Assembly (NCBI RefSeq): GCF_001186365.1
Contig: NZ_LDTZ01000017.1
Span: 1 to 64,000 of the forward strand
DNA: 64,000 bases
From: Gordonia jacobaea
GTDB lineage: Bacteria; Actinomycetota; Actinomycetes; Mycobacteriales; Mycobacteriaceae
Direction: 5' to 3'
Program-made: the position numbers and the translations under genes
Notes under the pieces: generated by a model
What the model was told of the DNA's origin: nothing
Seen by the model: the letters and a program-made list of their open reading frames with translations, nothing else
The model's database searches: none
Shown here: positions 36,829 through 46,734 of the stretch, piece by piece
Layout: every line of letters begins with the position of its first letter
Numbering within the stretch: position 1 is the first letter of the stretch

Positions 36829-36972
36829 CTGTGCCTCCTTAGATCTGGCTCGATTTCCCGCACGGCAAATATGACACCATACGTTGTTACATTCCAGAGT
36901 GCGTCACACTTAGCCGTCGCACCAGGTGCCAAGTGCCCACGATGAACGTCGCGCAAGGTGCATACTGTTCGA

Positions 36973-38178
36973 ATGTCCGATGAGTGGCCGTACGTATCCC
37001 CCGAGATCAAAAGCCTGATCCGACGCGGCGCCGAACTCATCCTGGACCCGCCCGAGGAATGGATCGAAGCCATCCACGACGCTTCACTGGGTGGTATCCG
37101 TATGAAGGCCATCGCCGACGACCCTGTGCTCGCCGAGGGAACTCGCCGCACCAACCTCGCGAACACCATGCGTTGGGCGAGGAGCAACGTAGTCCATCCC
37201 GGCGAACGCGTACCCGCCGAGATCAGCCCCGACATCCTCGCCACCGCTCGCGACCTCGTCCGGCGCGGCCTCGATGAATCAGCACTCGACGCCTTCCGCA
37301 CCGCGCAAAGCGTCGCTTGGCGTCTGTGGATGCAGGTCTGCTTCAGCCTCACCGACGACCCCCAACAACTGCGCGAACTCCTCGACATCACGCTCATCTC
37401 CATCTCGACCTACATCGACGACACCGTCGAGGCGACGAGCAACAGGATGCGCAGCGAACGACGCGAGCTCACCCGCGGCACACACGCGCAGCGTCGAGAA
37501 GCGGTTGCCCTGCTTCTCGAGGGCGCACCCATCCCCATCGATCGCGCCGAAACCCAACTCGGCTACCGACTCCTCGGACCGCACACCGCGTTGATCCTGT
37601 GGAGCAGCCACCCCGAACAGGCCGCGACACTCGAATCTGCCGCCGACACGCTGGCCGCCTCGGCCGGGTGTGCCAGCCGGCTCACCGTCGTGGCCAGCGC
37701 AGCGTCGCTGTGGATGTGGCTGCCCACCGATGAGGCGCACATCGCGCGTGTCTCGCCATCACCACTGATCGACGTCGCCGTCGGTAGAACAGGCGACGGC
37801 GTCGACGGCTTCCGCACCAGCCACTTTCAGGCGCTCGCGACCCAGCGGATCGTCGCGCAGCTCGGCGGTTCGCACGGATTCGTGAGGTACGACGACGTCC
37901 GACTGGTCTCGCTGCTGATGTCGTCCGCCGAGGACACCGCGGCGTTCGTCGACGACACTCTCGGCGAGTTCGCACACGCCGACTCAGCGCTGCTCGACAC
38001 AGTGCGAACCTGGATCAGGCTGCAGTGCAACACGTCTCGGACCGCAGAAGCGCTCTATACGCACCGCAACACCGTGATTCGACGCCTCGCACGGGCCGAT
38101 GAGCTTCTGCCACGTCCGCTCGACGAGAGCCTGCTCGACGTCGGCGTCGCGCTTGAGGTGCTGCGCTGGCGGGGGTGA
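36973..38178 (+). CDS. PucR/CdaR-family transcriptional regulator
   Basis: A 401-residue regulator whose C-terminal helix-turn-helix is of the PucR type (ALLDTVRTWIRLQCNTSRTAEALYTHRNTVIRRLARADELL). A GGDEF-like degenerate middle region precedes it, and the N-terminal ~150 residues are helical. ATG 36973 begins MSDEWPYVSPEIK. It is divergent from the EthA-like monooxygenase with a 144-base shared promoter region, so regulation of that gene is likely. Confidence 0.85.
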   Translation: MSDEWPYVSPEIKSLIRRGAELILDPPEEWIEAIHDASLGGIRMKAIADDPVLAEGTRRTNLANTMRWARSNVVHPGERVPAEISPDILATARDLVRRGLDESALDAFRTAQSVAWRLWMQVCFSLTDDPQQLRELLDITLISISTYIDDTVEATSNRMRSERRELTRGTHAQRREAVALLLEGAPIPIDRAETQLGYRLLGPHTALILWSSHPEQAATLESAADTLAASAGCASRLTVVASAASLWMWLPTDEAHIARVSPSPLIDVAVGRTGDGVDGFRTSHFQALATQRIVAQLGGSHGFVRYDDVRLVSLLMSSAEDTAAFVDDTLGEFAHADSALLDTVRTWIRLQCNTSRTAEALYTHRNTVIRRLARADELLPRPLDESLLDVGVALEVLRWRG

Positions 38179-38364
38179 TCTCGACAAGCTCGATCAGCGG
38201 TGGGCAGCTCGATCAGCGGTGGCCAGCTCGATCATTCACCGCTGGTTGAGCAGGCCGCGAGCAGAGCGAGCAGCCGAACCCGCTGGTTGAGCAGGCCGCG
38301 AGCGAAGCGAGCGGCCGTGTCGAAACCACCCCAGCGAGGAGGTGATCTCGACAAGCTCGATCAG
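38174..38364 (-). repeat. Interspersed repeat array R7
   Basis: Convergent gap between the PucR gene and the desaturase. Short reverse units of the GATC subtype are at 38174-38197 and 38341-38364. A complete long unit with GGTT...AACC arms is at 38283-38330, and a partial long unit (GGTT end only) starts at 38242. Half units (CAGCTCGATCAGCGG) surround them up to the desaturase stop. Confidence 0.88.
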
Positions 38365-38394
38365 CGGTGGGCAAGCTCGATCAGCGGGGGACCC

Positions 38395-39633
38395 TCAGCG
38401 AGCGGCCACCCGCGACGACCGCAGCTCCCGCAGCGCCGACCGCAGCCCGCGCCGACGTCCGGTATCCGGGTCGACGCCGAAGTGTGTCTTGGTTCCCTCA
38501 ATGATGTTGAACCGCAACTCCGATGCCGTCTCGGGCGCGTCGTCGGCGCTGGCCTTCAACATGGCGTTGGGCACCGATAGCTTCGCGATAGTCCGGAACG
38601 TCAACCAGTACTGATGCTGCAACGAGCCCGTGGTGTACGGCAGGTCGTACTTGTCGCACAGTTCGCGCACGCGGACCGCGATCTCCTCGTACCGATTGCT
38701 CGGCAGATCCGGGAAGAGGTGGTGCTCGATCTGGTGGCTGAGGTTGCCGCTCATGAATCGCATCAGCGGGCCTGCGCGAAAGTTGGCTGATCCCAACATC
38801 TGTCGCAGGTACCAGCGGGGCTGGTCTTCTTCCTCGTGCTCCTCGACCGTGAACTTCTCCGCACCGTCGGGGAAGTGCCCGCAGAAGATCACGGCGTACG
38901 ACCAGTAGTTGCGGATGAAGTTCGCAGTCGCGTTAGCGGTCAGCGTGGTGAACCAGTTGGGTCCGGCGAGCGCGGGGAAGATCAGGTAGTCCTTGGCGGC
39001 CTGCTTCCCGACCTTCCGCCCGATCACCCGAAGATCTTTCAGCGCAGCGCGATACGACTTCTGGCCGGTCCTCAACTTCTCCGTCTCGAGGTGGTGCAGC
39101 GCCACGCCCCACTCAAAAAACGTTGCGAGAAGGAAGTTGTAGACCGGGTTGCCGACGTTCCACCATTCCCACGGCTGGTCTCGCGTGACACGGAGGATGC
39201 CGTAGCCCACGTCATCGTCCGTGCCGACGATGTTCGTGTACTTGTGGTGCACAAAGTTGTGCGAGTGCTTCCACTGCACGCTCGGGCAGGTGGTGTCCCA
39301 CTCCCATGACGACGAGTGAATCTCGGGATCGTTCATCCAATCCCACTGCCCGTGCATCACATTGTGGCCGAGTTCCATGTTCTCGACGATCTTGGCGACG
39401 CCGAGCATCCCGGTGCCGAGAATCCACGCGGGTTTGCGGTTGCTGAACATGAGCACTACGCGTCCCCCGGCGGCGAGCGCACGCTGAAATGCGATGGTGC
39501 GTCGAATGTATTTCGCGTCGGCGACGCCTCGCGATTCTTCGATGTCACGTCTGATCGCGTCGAGTTCGGCACCCAGTGCCTCGACGTCGGCCTCTGTGAG
39601 ATGGGCGTACCGATCGATGTCGGTGATGGCCAT
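38395..39633 (-). CDS. Membrane acyl-CoA delta-9 desaturase (DesA3-like)
   Basis: A 412-residue di-iron membrane desaturase. The three histidine boxes are HNVMH (90-94), HNFVHH (125-130) and HQIEHH (300-305), with hydrophobic segments between. It matches mycobacterial DesA3, which makes oleoyl-CoA from stearoyl-CoA using electrons from a dedicated reductase. That reductase is encoded 9 bases upstream in the same operon. Start ATG 39633 fits the family. Confidence 0.92.
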   Translation of the reverse strand: MAITDIDRYAHLTEADVEALGAELDAIRRDIEESRGVADAKYIRRTIAFQRALAAGGRVVLMFSNRKPAWILGTGMLGVAKIVENMELGHNVMHGQWDWMNDPEIHSSSWEWDTTCPSVQWKHSHNFVHHKYTNIVGTDDDVGYGILRVTRDQPWEWWNVGNPVYNFLLATFFEWGVALHHLETEKLRTGQKSYRAALKDLRVIGRKVGKQAAKDYLIFPALAGPNWFTTLTANATANFIRNYWSYAVIFCGHFPDGAEKFTVEEHEEEDQPRWYLRQMLGSANFRAGPLMRFMSGNLSHQIEHHLFPDLPSNRYEEIAVRVRELCDKYDLPYTTGSLQHQYWLTFRTIAKLSVPNAMLKASADDAPETASELRFNIIEGTKTHFGVDPDTGRRRGLRSALRELRSSRVAAR

Positions 39634-39642
39634 GGAGTCTCC

Positions 39643-40755
39643 CTACAGGTCTAGCGTGCATTCACCCGACACAGTCGAGATACATGTCTGGATTCGGTCA
39701 CCTTCACGTCGTTCGTCGCCACTGCGCAGATCTCGGACGTAGCCGGCCGCGAGCGGAACAACGCAGGTCTGGCAGATACCCATTCTGCATCCGAAGGGCA
39801 TCTGGATTCCCAACTCCTCGCCTGCTTCAAGGAGCGTGGTGGCACCGTCGACGTCGGCCGACTTACCCGATTTCGCGAACGTCACCGTGCCGCCCTCACC
39901 ACCGACGTCGGTGCGTGCGATGGCGAATCGTTCGATGTGCAGCTGGTCCGATAGCTCGTTCTCGCGGAACACGTCCTCGATGTCGTCGAGGAACTCGATG
40001 GGTCCACACGCCCAGCACGAGCGCTCGCGCCAATCCGGAACCGCGGCGTCGAGCTGGGTGACGTCGAATCTGCCATCCTCCGAACTGAGGCGTAGATCCA
40101 GTGTGTAGCTGGGTGTTTCGTCGTCGAGTTGTTCCAGCTCATCGAGGAAGATCACCGAGTCGCGGCTCGGTGCGGCGTGGACGTGAATGATGTCGGGCGT
40201 CTGTTCGCGGTGTTTCATCGAGCGAAGCATCGCGATCACGGGCGTGATGCCACTGCCCGCAGTCAAGAACAGGACTGCGTCGGGAACCGGCTCCGGCAGG
40301 TGGAAATCACCCTTGGGCGCGGCGAGGCGAATGATTGTGCCGGGCGCGACACCGTCGACGAGGTGGGTTGACAGAAAGCCGTCGGGATTGGCTTTGACGG
40401 TGATGGAGATCGTCTTGTCGTCGTTGCTGCCGAATGACGTCAGCGAATACGACCGCCAATGCCAGCACCCGTCGACGTCGAGTCCGATTCCGACGTACTG
40501 CCCTGGCTGATAGCTCTCGGGAAAGCCCCATCCCGTGCGGATCACCACCGTCGCGCTGTCGGCGGTCTCCTTGACGACGTCCTCGACGCGTCCGCGTAGT
40601 TCACGGGCGCTCCACAGTGGATTGATCAGATGTAGATAGTCGTCGGGTAGCAGAGGGGTCGTCGCTCGCGCGATCAGGCCTCGCAGGATGTTGACCTCTG
40701 GGCGCGTCGCGTCGACGTCGGCCGCAGGCCGCTTACTCCACTTGAGAAGATTCAC
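39643..40755 (-). CDS. NADPH-dependent reductase of the acyl-CoA desaturase (Rv3230c-like)
   Basis: A 370-residue protein with FAD, NAD and C-terminal [2Fe-2S] domains. Flavin motif WRSYSLTSF, NAD segment FLTAGSGITPVIAML, cluster cysteines in GCRMGICQTC plus a last Cys in QTCISTVSGEC. It feeds electrons to the DesA3-like desaturase directly downstream. GTG 40755 is chosen because GGAGGGAGG sits immediately before it; an in-frame ATG 132 bases further upstream has no such site. Confidence 0.91.
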   Translation of the reverse strand: MNLLKWSKRPAADVDATRPEVNILRGLIARATTPLLPDDYLHLINPLWSARELRGRVEDVVKETADSATVVIRTGWGFPESYQPGQYVGIGLDVDGCWHWRSYSLTSFGSNDDKTISITVKANPDGFLSTHLVDGVAPGTIIRLAAPKGDFHLPEPVPDAVLFLTAGSGITPVIAMLRSMKHREQTPDIIHVHAAPSRDSVIFLDELEQLDDETPSYTLDLRLSSEDGRFDVTQLDAAVPDWRERSCWACGPIEFLDDIEDVFRENELSDQLHIERFAIARTDVGGEGGTVTFAKSGKSADVDGATTLLEAGEELGIQMPFGCRMGICQTCVVPLAAGYVRDLRSGDERREGDRIQTCISTVSGECTLDL

Positions 40756-40953
40756 CAGCCTCCCTCCGGTAGCTCGTAGTGAACGAGTGTACACACAGTC
40801 CGTGATGGGAGTCACAGTCGCATTTGAGTTCGTTCCGTTAGCCGCCGCTAACAGTTTGCTTACGGTCGTTCGCCGAGCTAGCGACATGCTCTCGGTCGTT
40901 GGTAATCCTGGTCAAAGGGGGGAATTCATCCCCTACCGAACGGCGAATCGTCC

Positions 40954-41760
40954 ATGTCTCTCGCCCGCACACACCACGCCCATCGCGACAACGTCCCGCT
41001 GCGTTCACGACGCAGAAGACTCGGCTCACGGCACAAAAATTTCGCAGGATCAGCAGCCTGCATGATCGCCCTGCTTGCCGCGTCCATCCTCCTTTCGACC
41101 CCACGGTCCGGCCCGCCCGAACGGTCAGCAGGCGTCGCCCTCGCTGCGGACAACAAGACCACGACGGTACTCACCTGCGAACCACTACTGATCGGCCTCG
41201 GAGCTTTCGCCGCCGCGACGATGAACACGACGCTGAGCGGCTTCGCGCCCGCTCATGGCACACCGGTGGGCGTGCCTGCGTCGAACGACCTGACCTACGC
41301 GGGCTTGCTGAAGGGTCGCGACAATCTCAATGACTCCATTCGCAATACGCCAGGCAAGAAGATTGTCTTCGGCTACTCGCGGGGCGCCCAGATCGCATCC
41401 GAGTGGCTCCGCGCTTACGCGGGCAAGCCGGGGGCTCCGAGCGCCTCCGACCTCTCGTTTGTTCTGATCGGGAACCCGCAACGACGTCTCGGAGGCGACC
41501 TCGGGAAGACACTGGACGGAGTCACACTGCGGCCTGCACCAGACAACACTCGATACACGGTGACCGATATCAGTCGACGCTGGGACGGGTGGGCGAACAC
41601 CGACAACTGGCCTGACGGTCCGAACCCCGCCGCACAGGAAAAGTTGGCGAACAACAAGTTCAGCGGTGCGCACACGTCGTATTGGTGGACGTCGATCAAT
41701 AGCCCACAGAATCAGACTCGCGCTGTCGTCGGGAACACCACGTATGTGGTTGCGCCGTAG
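40954..41760 (+). CDS. Secreted PE-PPE-domain (cutinase-like) alpha/beta hydrolase
   Basis: A 268-residue exported serine hydrolase. A twin-arginine-rich N-terminus (RSRRRRLGSRHK) and hydrophobic ACMIALLAASILLSTP form the signal. The nucleophile elbow is FGYSRGAQ (Ser ~142). The Asp region is YTVTDISRRWDGWANTDNWPDGPNP and the final His is in AHTSYWWTS. PE-PPE hydrolases of mycolic-acid bacteria are esterases of the cell envelope. No substrate is identified. Confidence 0.86.
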   Translation: MSLARTHHAHRDNVPLRSRRRRLGSRHKNFAGSAACMIALLAASILLSTPRSGPPERSAGVALAADNKTTTVLTCEPLLIGLGAFAAATMNTTLSGFAPAHGTPVGVPASNDLTYAGLLKGRDNLNDSIRNTPGKKIVFGYSRGAQIASEWLRAYAGKPGAPSASDLSFVLIGNPQRRLGGDLGKTLDGVTLRPAPDNTRYTVTDISRRWDGWANTDNWPDGPNPAAQEKLANNKFSGAHTSYWWTSINSPQNQTRAVVGNTTYVVAP

Positions 41761-41787
41761 CGGATTCATCGTGATCCGCCACGGCAA

Positions 41788-42285
41788 CTACCCGGTCTTC
41801 GGCCGCAACGTGAACAGCTCCCAGACCTCTTTCTGGTCCTGTGCCCACGGGTCGTAGACGAACGGCGCGTGCCTCATCGCCATACCCGCCTGCCGCGGAG
41901 TGCGATTGGCCTTGAAACCGTTGCACGATTTGCACGCCGCAACCTGGTTTCCGAAGGTGCTCTTGCCGCCCTTGGACACCGGCACGATGTGGTCGACGGT
42001 GTCGGCTGGGCCGTCGCAGTAGGCACAAATCCACTGGTCACGGCGCAGAATGGTCGCTGTCGAGGCATACGAATCCATCGACTTGCCCGCATAAGGTCGG
42101 TAGGCGTTGCGCTTGATGGCCACCACCTTGTGAATCGGCAGCGTCACTGTAGGTGAATGTACGACGCGCACAACCGGTGTGCCCTCGACGTTGCGCGCGA
42201 CTTCGGTGGTCAGCAACACGGCCGCACGACGCCAGGTGACACGCGCCAGGATCTGTAACCCGGCGTTGGTGACGAAGATAGTCAT
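41788..42285 (-). CDS. HNH endonuclease family protein
   Basis: A 165-residue protein with an HNH nuclease core: CAYC zinc pair, DHIVPVSKGG, then NQVAACKSCNGFKANR, where the first His of DH and the Asn are catalytic and CKSCN closes the zinc site. The N-terminal ~75 residues hold a strand-rich region (VHSPTVTLPIHKVVAIKRNAY). ATG 42285 is preceded by GGGAGGA. Small chromosomal HNH proteins of this type are common in actinobacteria; the role is unknown. Confidence 0.87.
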   Translation of the reverse strand: MTIFVTNAGLQILARVTWRRAAVLLTTEVARNVEGTPVVRVVHSPTVTLPIHKVVAIKRNAYRPYAGKSMDSYASTATILRRDQWICAYCDGPADTVDHIVPVSKGGKSTFGNQVAACKSCNGFKANRTPRQAGMAMRHAPFVYDPWAQDQKEVWELFTLRPKTG

Positions 42286-42584
42286 GGCAGTCCTCCCGAT
42301 GCCGTATGCGCTCGGACGTGGCGCGATCCACGCTAATGGCAATACGTCGATCCCGCGAGGCCATTTGTTCTGTGGCGGCGAAATACCGCCCGGCGTTCAC
42401 TTCGATGACATATTCGGACGGACCGTCGACTGTTGCGCCCGGATGTGTGCACTGTGGCCACCCCGCGGGCCGATCTGCACACGGTCTCAACGGCATCGCC
42501 CTCCATTTCTCGAAGCCGACACCACCCGATCAGTCGCGTGCCACGCTGCACGTCAGTCGTTCTCACAATCAGGGGGTCAGCGCA

Positions 42585-44015
42585 GTGTTCGAGCATCCGG
42601 CGCATCGGCTTTTCACGCCTTCCCGGCGGCGACTTCTGCTGACGTGTGCAGCACTGATCGCACTGGTGGCACCGGTCGCGCTGACCACTGTGCCGACCGC
42701 CGACGCAGCGCCGAGCCAAGCCCGGTGCGCCCTTCCGCAGGGCTCTGCGGCACCCAATTCCGCCACGCCGTCGAGTGTCGGAATCGACAAGGCAAAGCTC
42801 GACGACGCCATCTCATTCGCGGCGTCGAGAATGCGGACGCATATCGAGGTCTATCGCAACAACTGTCTGATCGGAAACGGCCCACTCAACACCGTGACCG
42901 GAAACATTCCGTGGAATCTGTTCAGCTCGACCAAGAGCGTCATCTCGATGCTCGCAGGTGTCGCGTACACGCAGGGGCGACTCGACCTCGGGGCGTCGAT
43001 CGAAAGGTACCTCCCCGCGGGGGCTGTCGATCGTTCACATGCAGCGATCACCGTGCGCGACCTGCTCACGCAAACGTCGGGTCTGCGTCAATCGATCATC
43101 AGCGAAGCGCTGACAGCCGGCCTCGACGTCGACCCGGATATCGCGAAAGAGGCTCTTGCGCTGCCGGTTCAACATGAACCGGGCACGTTCTTCGAATACA
43201 CGCAGCACGGACCCGACCTCCTGGCCTACGTCGTTCGTCGCGCCGTCGGAGAAGATCTGCAGCAGTTTGCGCAGCGAACTCTGTTCGGCCCCTTGGGAAT
43301 CAAGCAACACGACTATTACTGGGCGCGCGATCGGTCCGGTCACACCTACGGATACGCGTTCTTGTTCATGCCTCCGGCGGACTATTCACGGCTCGGGCTG
43401 CTGATGCTCAACGACGGGGTCTGGCGCGGCCAGCGAATCATCAGTTCTGACTACATCCGTCAGGCGCGCACACCATCTACGTCGAACCGCTGCTACGGAT
43501 ATCTGTTCTGGGTCAACGACTCTCCCTGCACCGGTCCGTCGTTTCCCTCCCGACAGACCATCGAGCAGGCACCCCTCGCCGGGTTGCCCTCCGACGCCTA
43601 CGCGATGGTCGGCTTCTTGCAGCAGAACAACTTCATCGTTCCCAGTCTCGGACTGTTGGTGAGCTGGAACGGAATTCTCGGCGACGTCTCGCCGGACCCG
43701 GGAACGCTACTCAGCGCGAGTCTCAACAGCGAGCTGTATCGCGAGTTCTTCCGCAAGCTCGTCGCTGCCTTCCGGACGCCGAGGATTCCCGACCCCGGAC
43801 CGTACCGTCCGACGATGAACCTCGACTTCGATCCGGTCCAATTCGCCGACCCGAACATCGCGTTGGGCGCGTTGGGTTTCGGGCCGTACGCGCCGTCGAA
43901 TTGCACGGTTCTGCGATGCGGTTCGACCCCCCTGCGCGCGCCCCTGCAGGGCAACCCTGGCTGCTTCGCGATCACCTGCCTCCCGGGCACACCTGCGTCA
44001 CCCGGCAAGCGGTAG
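42585..44015 (+). CDS. Secreted class C beta-lactamase-family serine hydrolase
   Basis: A 476-residue exported hydrolase. The signal peptide is RRRLLLTCAALIALVAPVALTTVPTADA. The nucleophile motif is SxxK in FSSTKSV (Ser ~114). The Tyr base is in FEYTQHGPDL, and the C-terminal half contains the usual LPSDAYAMVGFLQQNNFIVPSLGL segment. GTG 42585 follows AGGGGG. The protein may be a peptidase, esterase or lactamase; a ~40-residue Pro-rich, Cys-containing tail follows the catalytic domain. Confidence 0.85.
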   Translation: MFEHPAHRLFTPSRRRLLLTCAALIALVAPVALTTVPTADAAPSQARCALPQGSAAPNSATPSSVGIDKAKLDDAISFAASRMRTHIEVYRNNCLIGNGPLNTVTGNIPWNLFSSTKSVISMLAGVAYTQGRLDLGASIERYLPAGAVDRSHAAITVRDLLTQTSGLRQSIISEALTAGLDVDPDIAKEALALPVQHEPGTFFEYTQHGPDLLAYVVRRAVGEDLQQFAQRTLFGPLGIKQHDYYWARDRSGHTYGYAFLFMPPADYSRLGLLMLNDGVWRGQRIISSDYIRQARTPSTSNRCYGYLFWVNDSPCTGPSFPSRQTIEQAPLAGLPSDAYAMVGFLQQNNFIVPSLGLLVSWNGILGDVSPDPGTLLSASLNSELYREFFRKLVAAFRTPRIPDPGPYRPTMNLDFDPVQFADPNIALGALGFGPYAPSNCTVLRCGSTPLRAPLQGNPGCFAITCLPGTPASPGKR

Positions 44016-44053
44016 GCCTCCGGCGGCACCCCGCCATCTGACACTCTGGACGC

Positions 44054-45235
44054 ATGCGCGACCCGCTTTACGCCGGCGGCCTGACCCGTCGAGGCCTCAT
44101 GCTCGACGTCGCCGTGGCCCTGCTCTTCGGTGCAATCGCGATCTGGCTGCACTTCGACCAGTCGACACCCGCGGGCATTGCCGCGGTGCTCGTGACCGTC
44201 GCGCTCGCTGTCCGACGACTCGCCCCGACGCTGATGATCGTGCTCACGCTGGCATCCGCGGCGATTCAGGTGGCGACCGACCAGATCGCCGTACTCGCCT
44301 CGCTCGCCTACTTCCCGATCTTCGCGACGCTCGGCGGGCATCCGGACCGTCGGGTTCGACGTGGTTCGCTCGCCGTTGCCGTCATCGGATCGCTCGTCGC
44401 CGGGTGGGAGTTCCCGCACGCCTACACAGTCGAGCCGTCCCTGCTCAACCGTGCGTTCACGACGTTCGTCGGATTCTGCCTGGCGGCGGTCGTGGTGATC
44501 GGCGGGTGGACGTTCGGGTTCATCCGGTATCAGCGTCGTACGGTCGCGCAGGCCAAGGTCGCCGAAACCATCGCACAGCTCGAACGCAGACGCCTGCTCG
44601 ACCTCTACGACGAACAGCGTGAACGCACACGTCTTGCGCGCGACATGCACGACGTCGTCGCACACTCGTTGACCATCGTCGTCGCACAGGCCGAGGGTGC
44701 CCGCTACAGCATCGACACCGCACCCGACGTTGCACGGAACGCATTGACCGTCATCGCCGACACCGCACGCGAATCACTCGGCGAGGTGCGCGGACTGCTC
44801 GCCCAACTCAACAACGACGACGCCGTCGCCGCCTCCCGCGCCGACCGCGAAACCCTATACGAGCGGATGCGGACCGCGGGCATGACGATCGAGACGAGCG
44901 AGATCGGCGACGAGCAGACCAGCGAGCCTGCCGTCGGACGAATGGCGCAGCGCGTCTTGACCGAAGCACTCACCAACGCACTCAAATACGGCGACCTGGC
45001 CACGCCAGTCACCGTCGAGATCGACTGGACCGGAGGCTGCCACCTCACCGTGCGCAACGGGTTGACCGACACCCCGCTCTCCCCCGGTGGCGCAGGCCGC
45101 GGCATCATCGGCATGGCTGAACGCGCCGCGCTCGTCGGCGGAACGGCCCGCAGCACCGCCACCGAGGACACCTGGCTGGTCGAACTGCGCGTGCCCGCCA
45201 CCTCCGACGTCGACTCGAAAGGAGTGTCGCGGTGA
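44054..45235 (+). CDS. Sensor histidine kinase, DesK/NarX-type (HisKA_3)
   Basis: A 393-residue membrane kinase with four to five N-terminal membrane segments (about residues 18-155), then a HisKA_3 dimerisation box RLARDMHDVVAHSLTIVV with phospho-His at ~199. The ATPase has the N-box ALTNALKYG and the G-box GGAGRGIIGMAERAALVGG. It overlaps the response regulator by four bases (GTGA). The ABC transporter genes downstream suggest control of envelope or drug export. Confidence 0.92.
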   Translation: MRDPLYAGGLTRRGLMLDVAVALLFGAIAIWLHFDQSTPAGIAAVLVTVALAVRRLAPTLMIVLTLASAAIQVATDQIAVLASLAYFPIFATLGGHPDRRVRRGSLAVAVIGSLVAGWEFPHAYTVEPSLLNRAFTTFVGFCLAAVVVIGGWTFGFIRYQRRTVAQAKVAETIAQLERRRLLDLYDEQRERTRLARDMHDVVAHSLTIVVAQAEGARYSIDTAPDVARNALTVIADTARESLGEVRGLLAQLNNDDAVAASRADRETLYERMRTAGMTIETSEIGDEQTSEPAVGRMAQRVLTEALTNALKYGDLATPVTVEIDWTGGCHLTVRNGLTDTPLSPGGAGRGIIGMAERAALVGGTARSTATEDTWLVELRVPATSDVDSKGVSR

Positions 45236-45873
45236 TCCGAATCGCCCTCATCGACGACCAGCCCATGTTCCGCCAGGGCATCGCGATGATCGTCGACAGT
45301 CAGCCCGACATGGAAGTTGTCGGACACGAGTCGTCGGCCCTCTCACTCTTGGATTTCGTGCGCACCACACGCCCCGACGTCATGTTGATGGACGTGCGCA
45401 TGCCGGGCATCGACGGCATCACCGCGACCGCAGACCTCGTCAGCGCACTCGGCGACGACGCTCCGCGCGTGTTGGTACTCACGACGTTCGACGCCGACGA
45501 GGCTGCGGCGTCGGCCATCGCCGCAGGGGCCAGTGGGTTTCTCCTCAAGGACGCGCAGCCAGACTTCCTGCTCGCCTCGATCCGGGCCGTCGCCAACGGC
45601 AGTCAGGTGGTAGCGGCGTCGGCGACACGGCGCTTGTTCGAGCAAACCCGCACGCGGGCAGGCGATCCCGGACCCGAGTACGACCGCCTGACCCCACGCG
45701 AGCGCGAGATACTCGTGCGGGCAGCACAGGGACTGTCCAACGCCGAGATCGCCGACGCCGAGGTACTCTCGGAAGCCACTGTGAAAACGCATGTTTCGCG
45801 CATTCTCGCCAAGCTGGAGCTGCGCGACAGAGTGCAGCTCGTCGTGTACGCATACGACCACGGGTTGGTCTGA
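45232..45873 (+). CDS. NarL/LuxR-type response regulator
   Basis: A 213-residue response regulator. The receiver domain has the acidic pocket DD (8-9) and phospho-acceptor Asp54 in MLMDVRMPG, with Lys in FLLKDAQP. The C-terminal LuxR HTH reads LTPREREILVRAAQGLSNAEIADAEVLSEATVKTHVSRILAKL. It is the cognate partner of the kinase directly upstream and probably controls the ABC exporter that follows. Confidence 0.93.
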   Translation: MIRIALIDDQPMFRQGIAMIVDSQPDMEVVGHESSALSLLDFVRTTRPDVMLMDVRMPGIDGITATADLVSALGDDAPRVLVLTTFDADEAAASAIAAGASGFLLKDAQPDFLLASIRAVANGSQVVAASATRRLFEQTRTRAGDPGPEYDRLTPREREILVRAAQGLSNAEIADAEVLSEATVKTHVSRILAKLELRDRVQLVVYAYDHGLV

Positions 45874-45981
45874 CCGCCACGACATACATCTCGAGATGTA
45901 CGCGATGTAGTCCGGCGGACCGAGCCGATTTCATCGTCATGGCTGACGACTTGAGCATTCGCGTTCCCTAGCGTTGTCTGC

Positions 45982-46734
45982 ATGACGAATGAACCAGCAT
46001 CTGTGGTGCTACGCAACGTATTCCGAAGCTACGGCGACCCGAGCCAACCGATCCATGCGCTACGCGACGTGTCGCTCGATCTGCGACGTCGAGAGTTCAC
46101 GGCAATCATGGGCCCGTCAGGATCGGGCAAATCGACGCTGATGAACGTCGTCGCTGGACTCGACGACATCACGTCGGGTGAGATCTGGGTCGACGGCAAT
46201 CCCATCGGGTCGCTCGACGATGAAGCACGAACAGTGCTGCGTCGCAGACACATCGGTTTCGTCTTCCAATCGTTCAACCTCATCCCGACGCTCACAGCTC
46301 AGGAGAACATCAACCTCCCGTTCGTACTTGCCGGGACACGACTCGACGCGCAGACGCGCTACTGGATCGCACACCTGGTGCGGTCACTCGGCCTGGACGA
46401 ACGCCTCGACCACCTGCCCGCGGAGCTCTCCGGCGGCCAACAGCAACGTGTCGCCATCGTGCGCGCGCTCGCGATGCGTCCGACGATCATCCTGGCCGAC
46501 GAGCCGACAGGCGCCCTCGACACACGTACCAGCCGAGAGGTGTTGGCGCTGTTGACCACCGCGGTTCGCGAGTACGGGCAGGGCATCGCGATGGTGACGC
46601 ACGATCCCGTCGCGGCGTCGTATGCCGACCGCGTGATCATGCTCGCCGACGGCCAGATCACCGGCGAGTACCGCGGCCTCGGCGCGCGTGAGATCTCCGA
46701 GCTTCTCATCGGCTTGCAGGGGGTCTCGGCATGA
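45982..46734 (+). CDS. ABC transporter ATPase (MacB/LolD-like)
   Basis: A 250-residue ATPase of the MacB/FtsE branch. Walker [10 protein letters not shown]-loop FVFQSFNLIP, signature LSGGQQQR, Walker B IILADEPTGALD and the H-loop VTHD are all present. It powers the FtsX-like permease encoded next, with a four-base overlap (ATGA). Two-component genes lie immediately upstream, an arrangement typical of peptide-antibiotic resistance exporters (BceAB-like), but the substrate is not known. Confidence 0.93.
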   Translation: MTNEPASVVLRNVFRSYGDPSQPIHALRDVSLDLRRREFTAIMGPSGSGKSTLMNVVAGLDDITSGEIWVDGNPIGSLDDEARTVLRRRHIGFVFQSFNLIPTLTAQENINLPFVLAGTRLDAQTRYWIAHLVRSLGLDERLDHLPAELSGGQQQRVAIVRALAMRPTIILADEPTGALDTRTSREVLALLTTAVREYGQGIAMVTHDPVAASYADRVIMLADGQITGEYRGLGAREISELLIGLQGVSA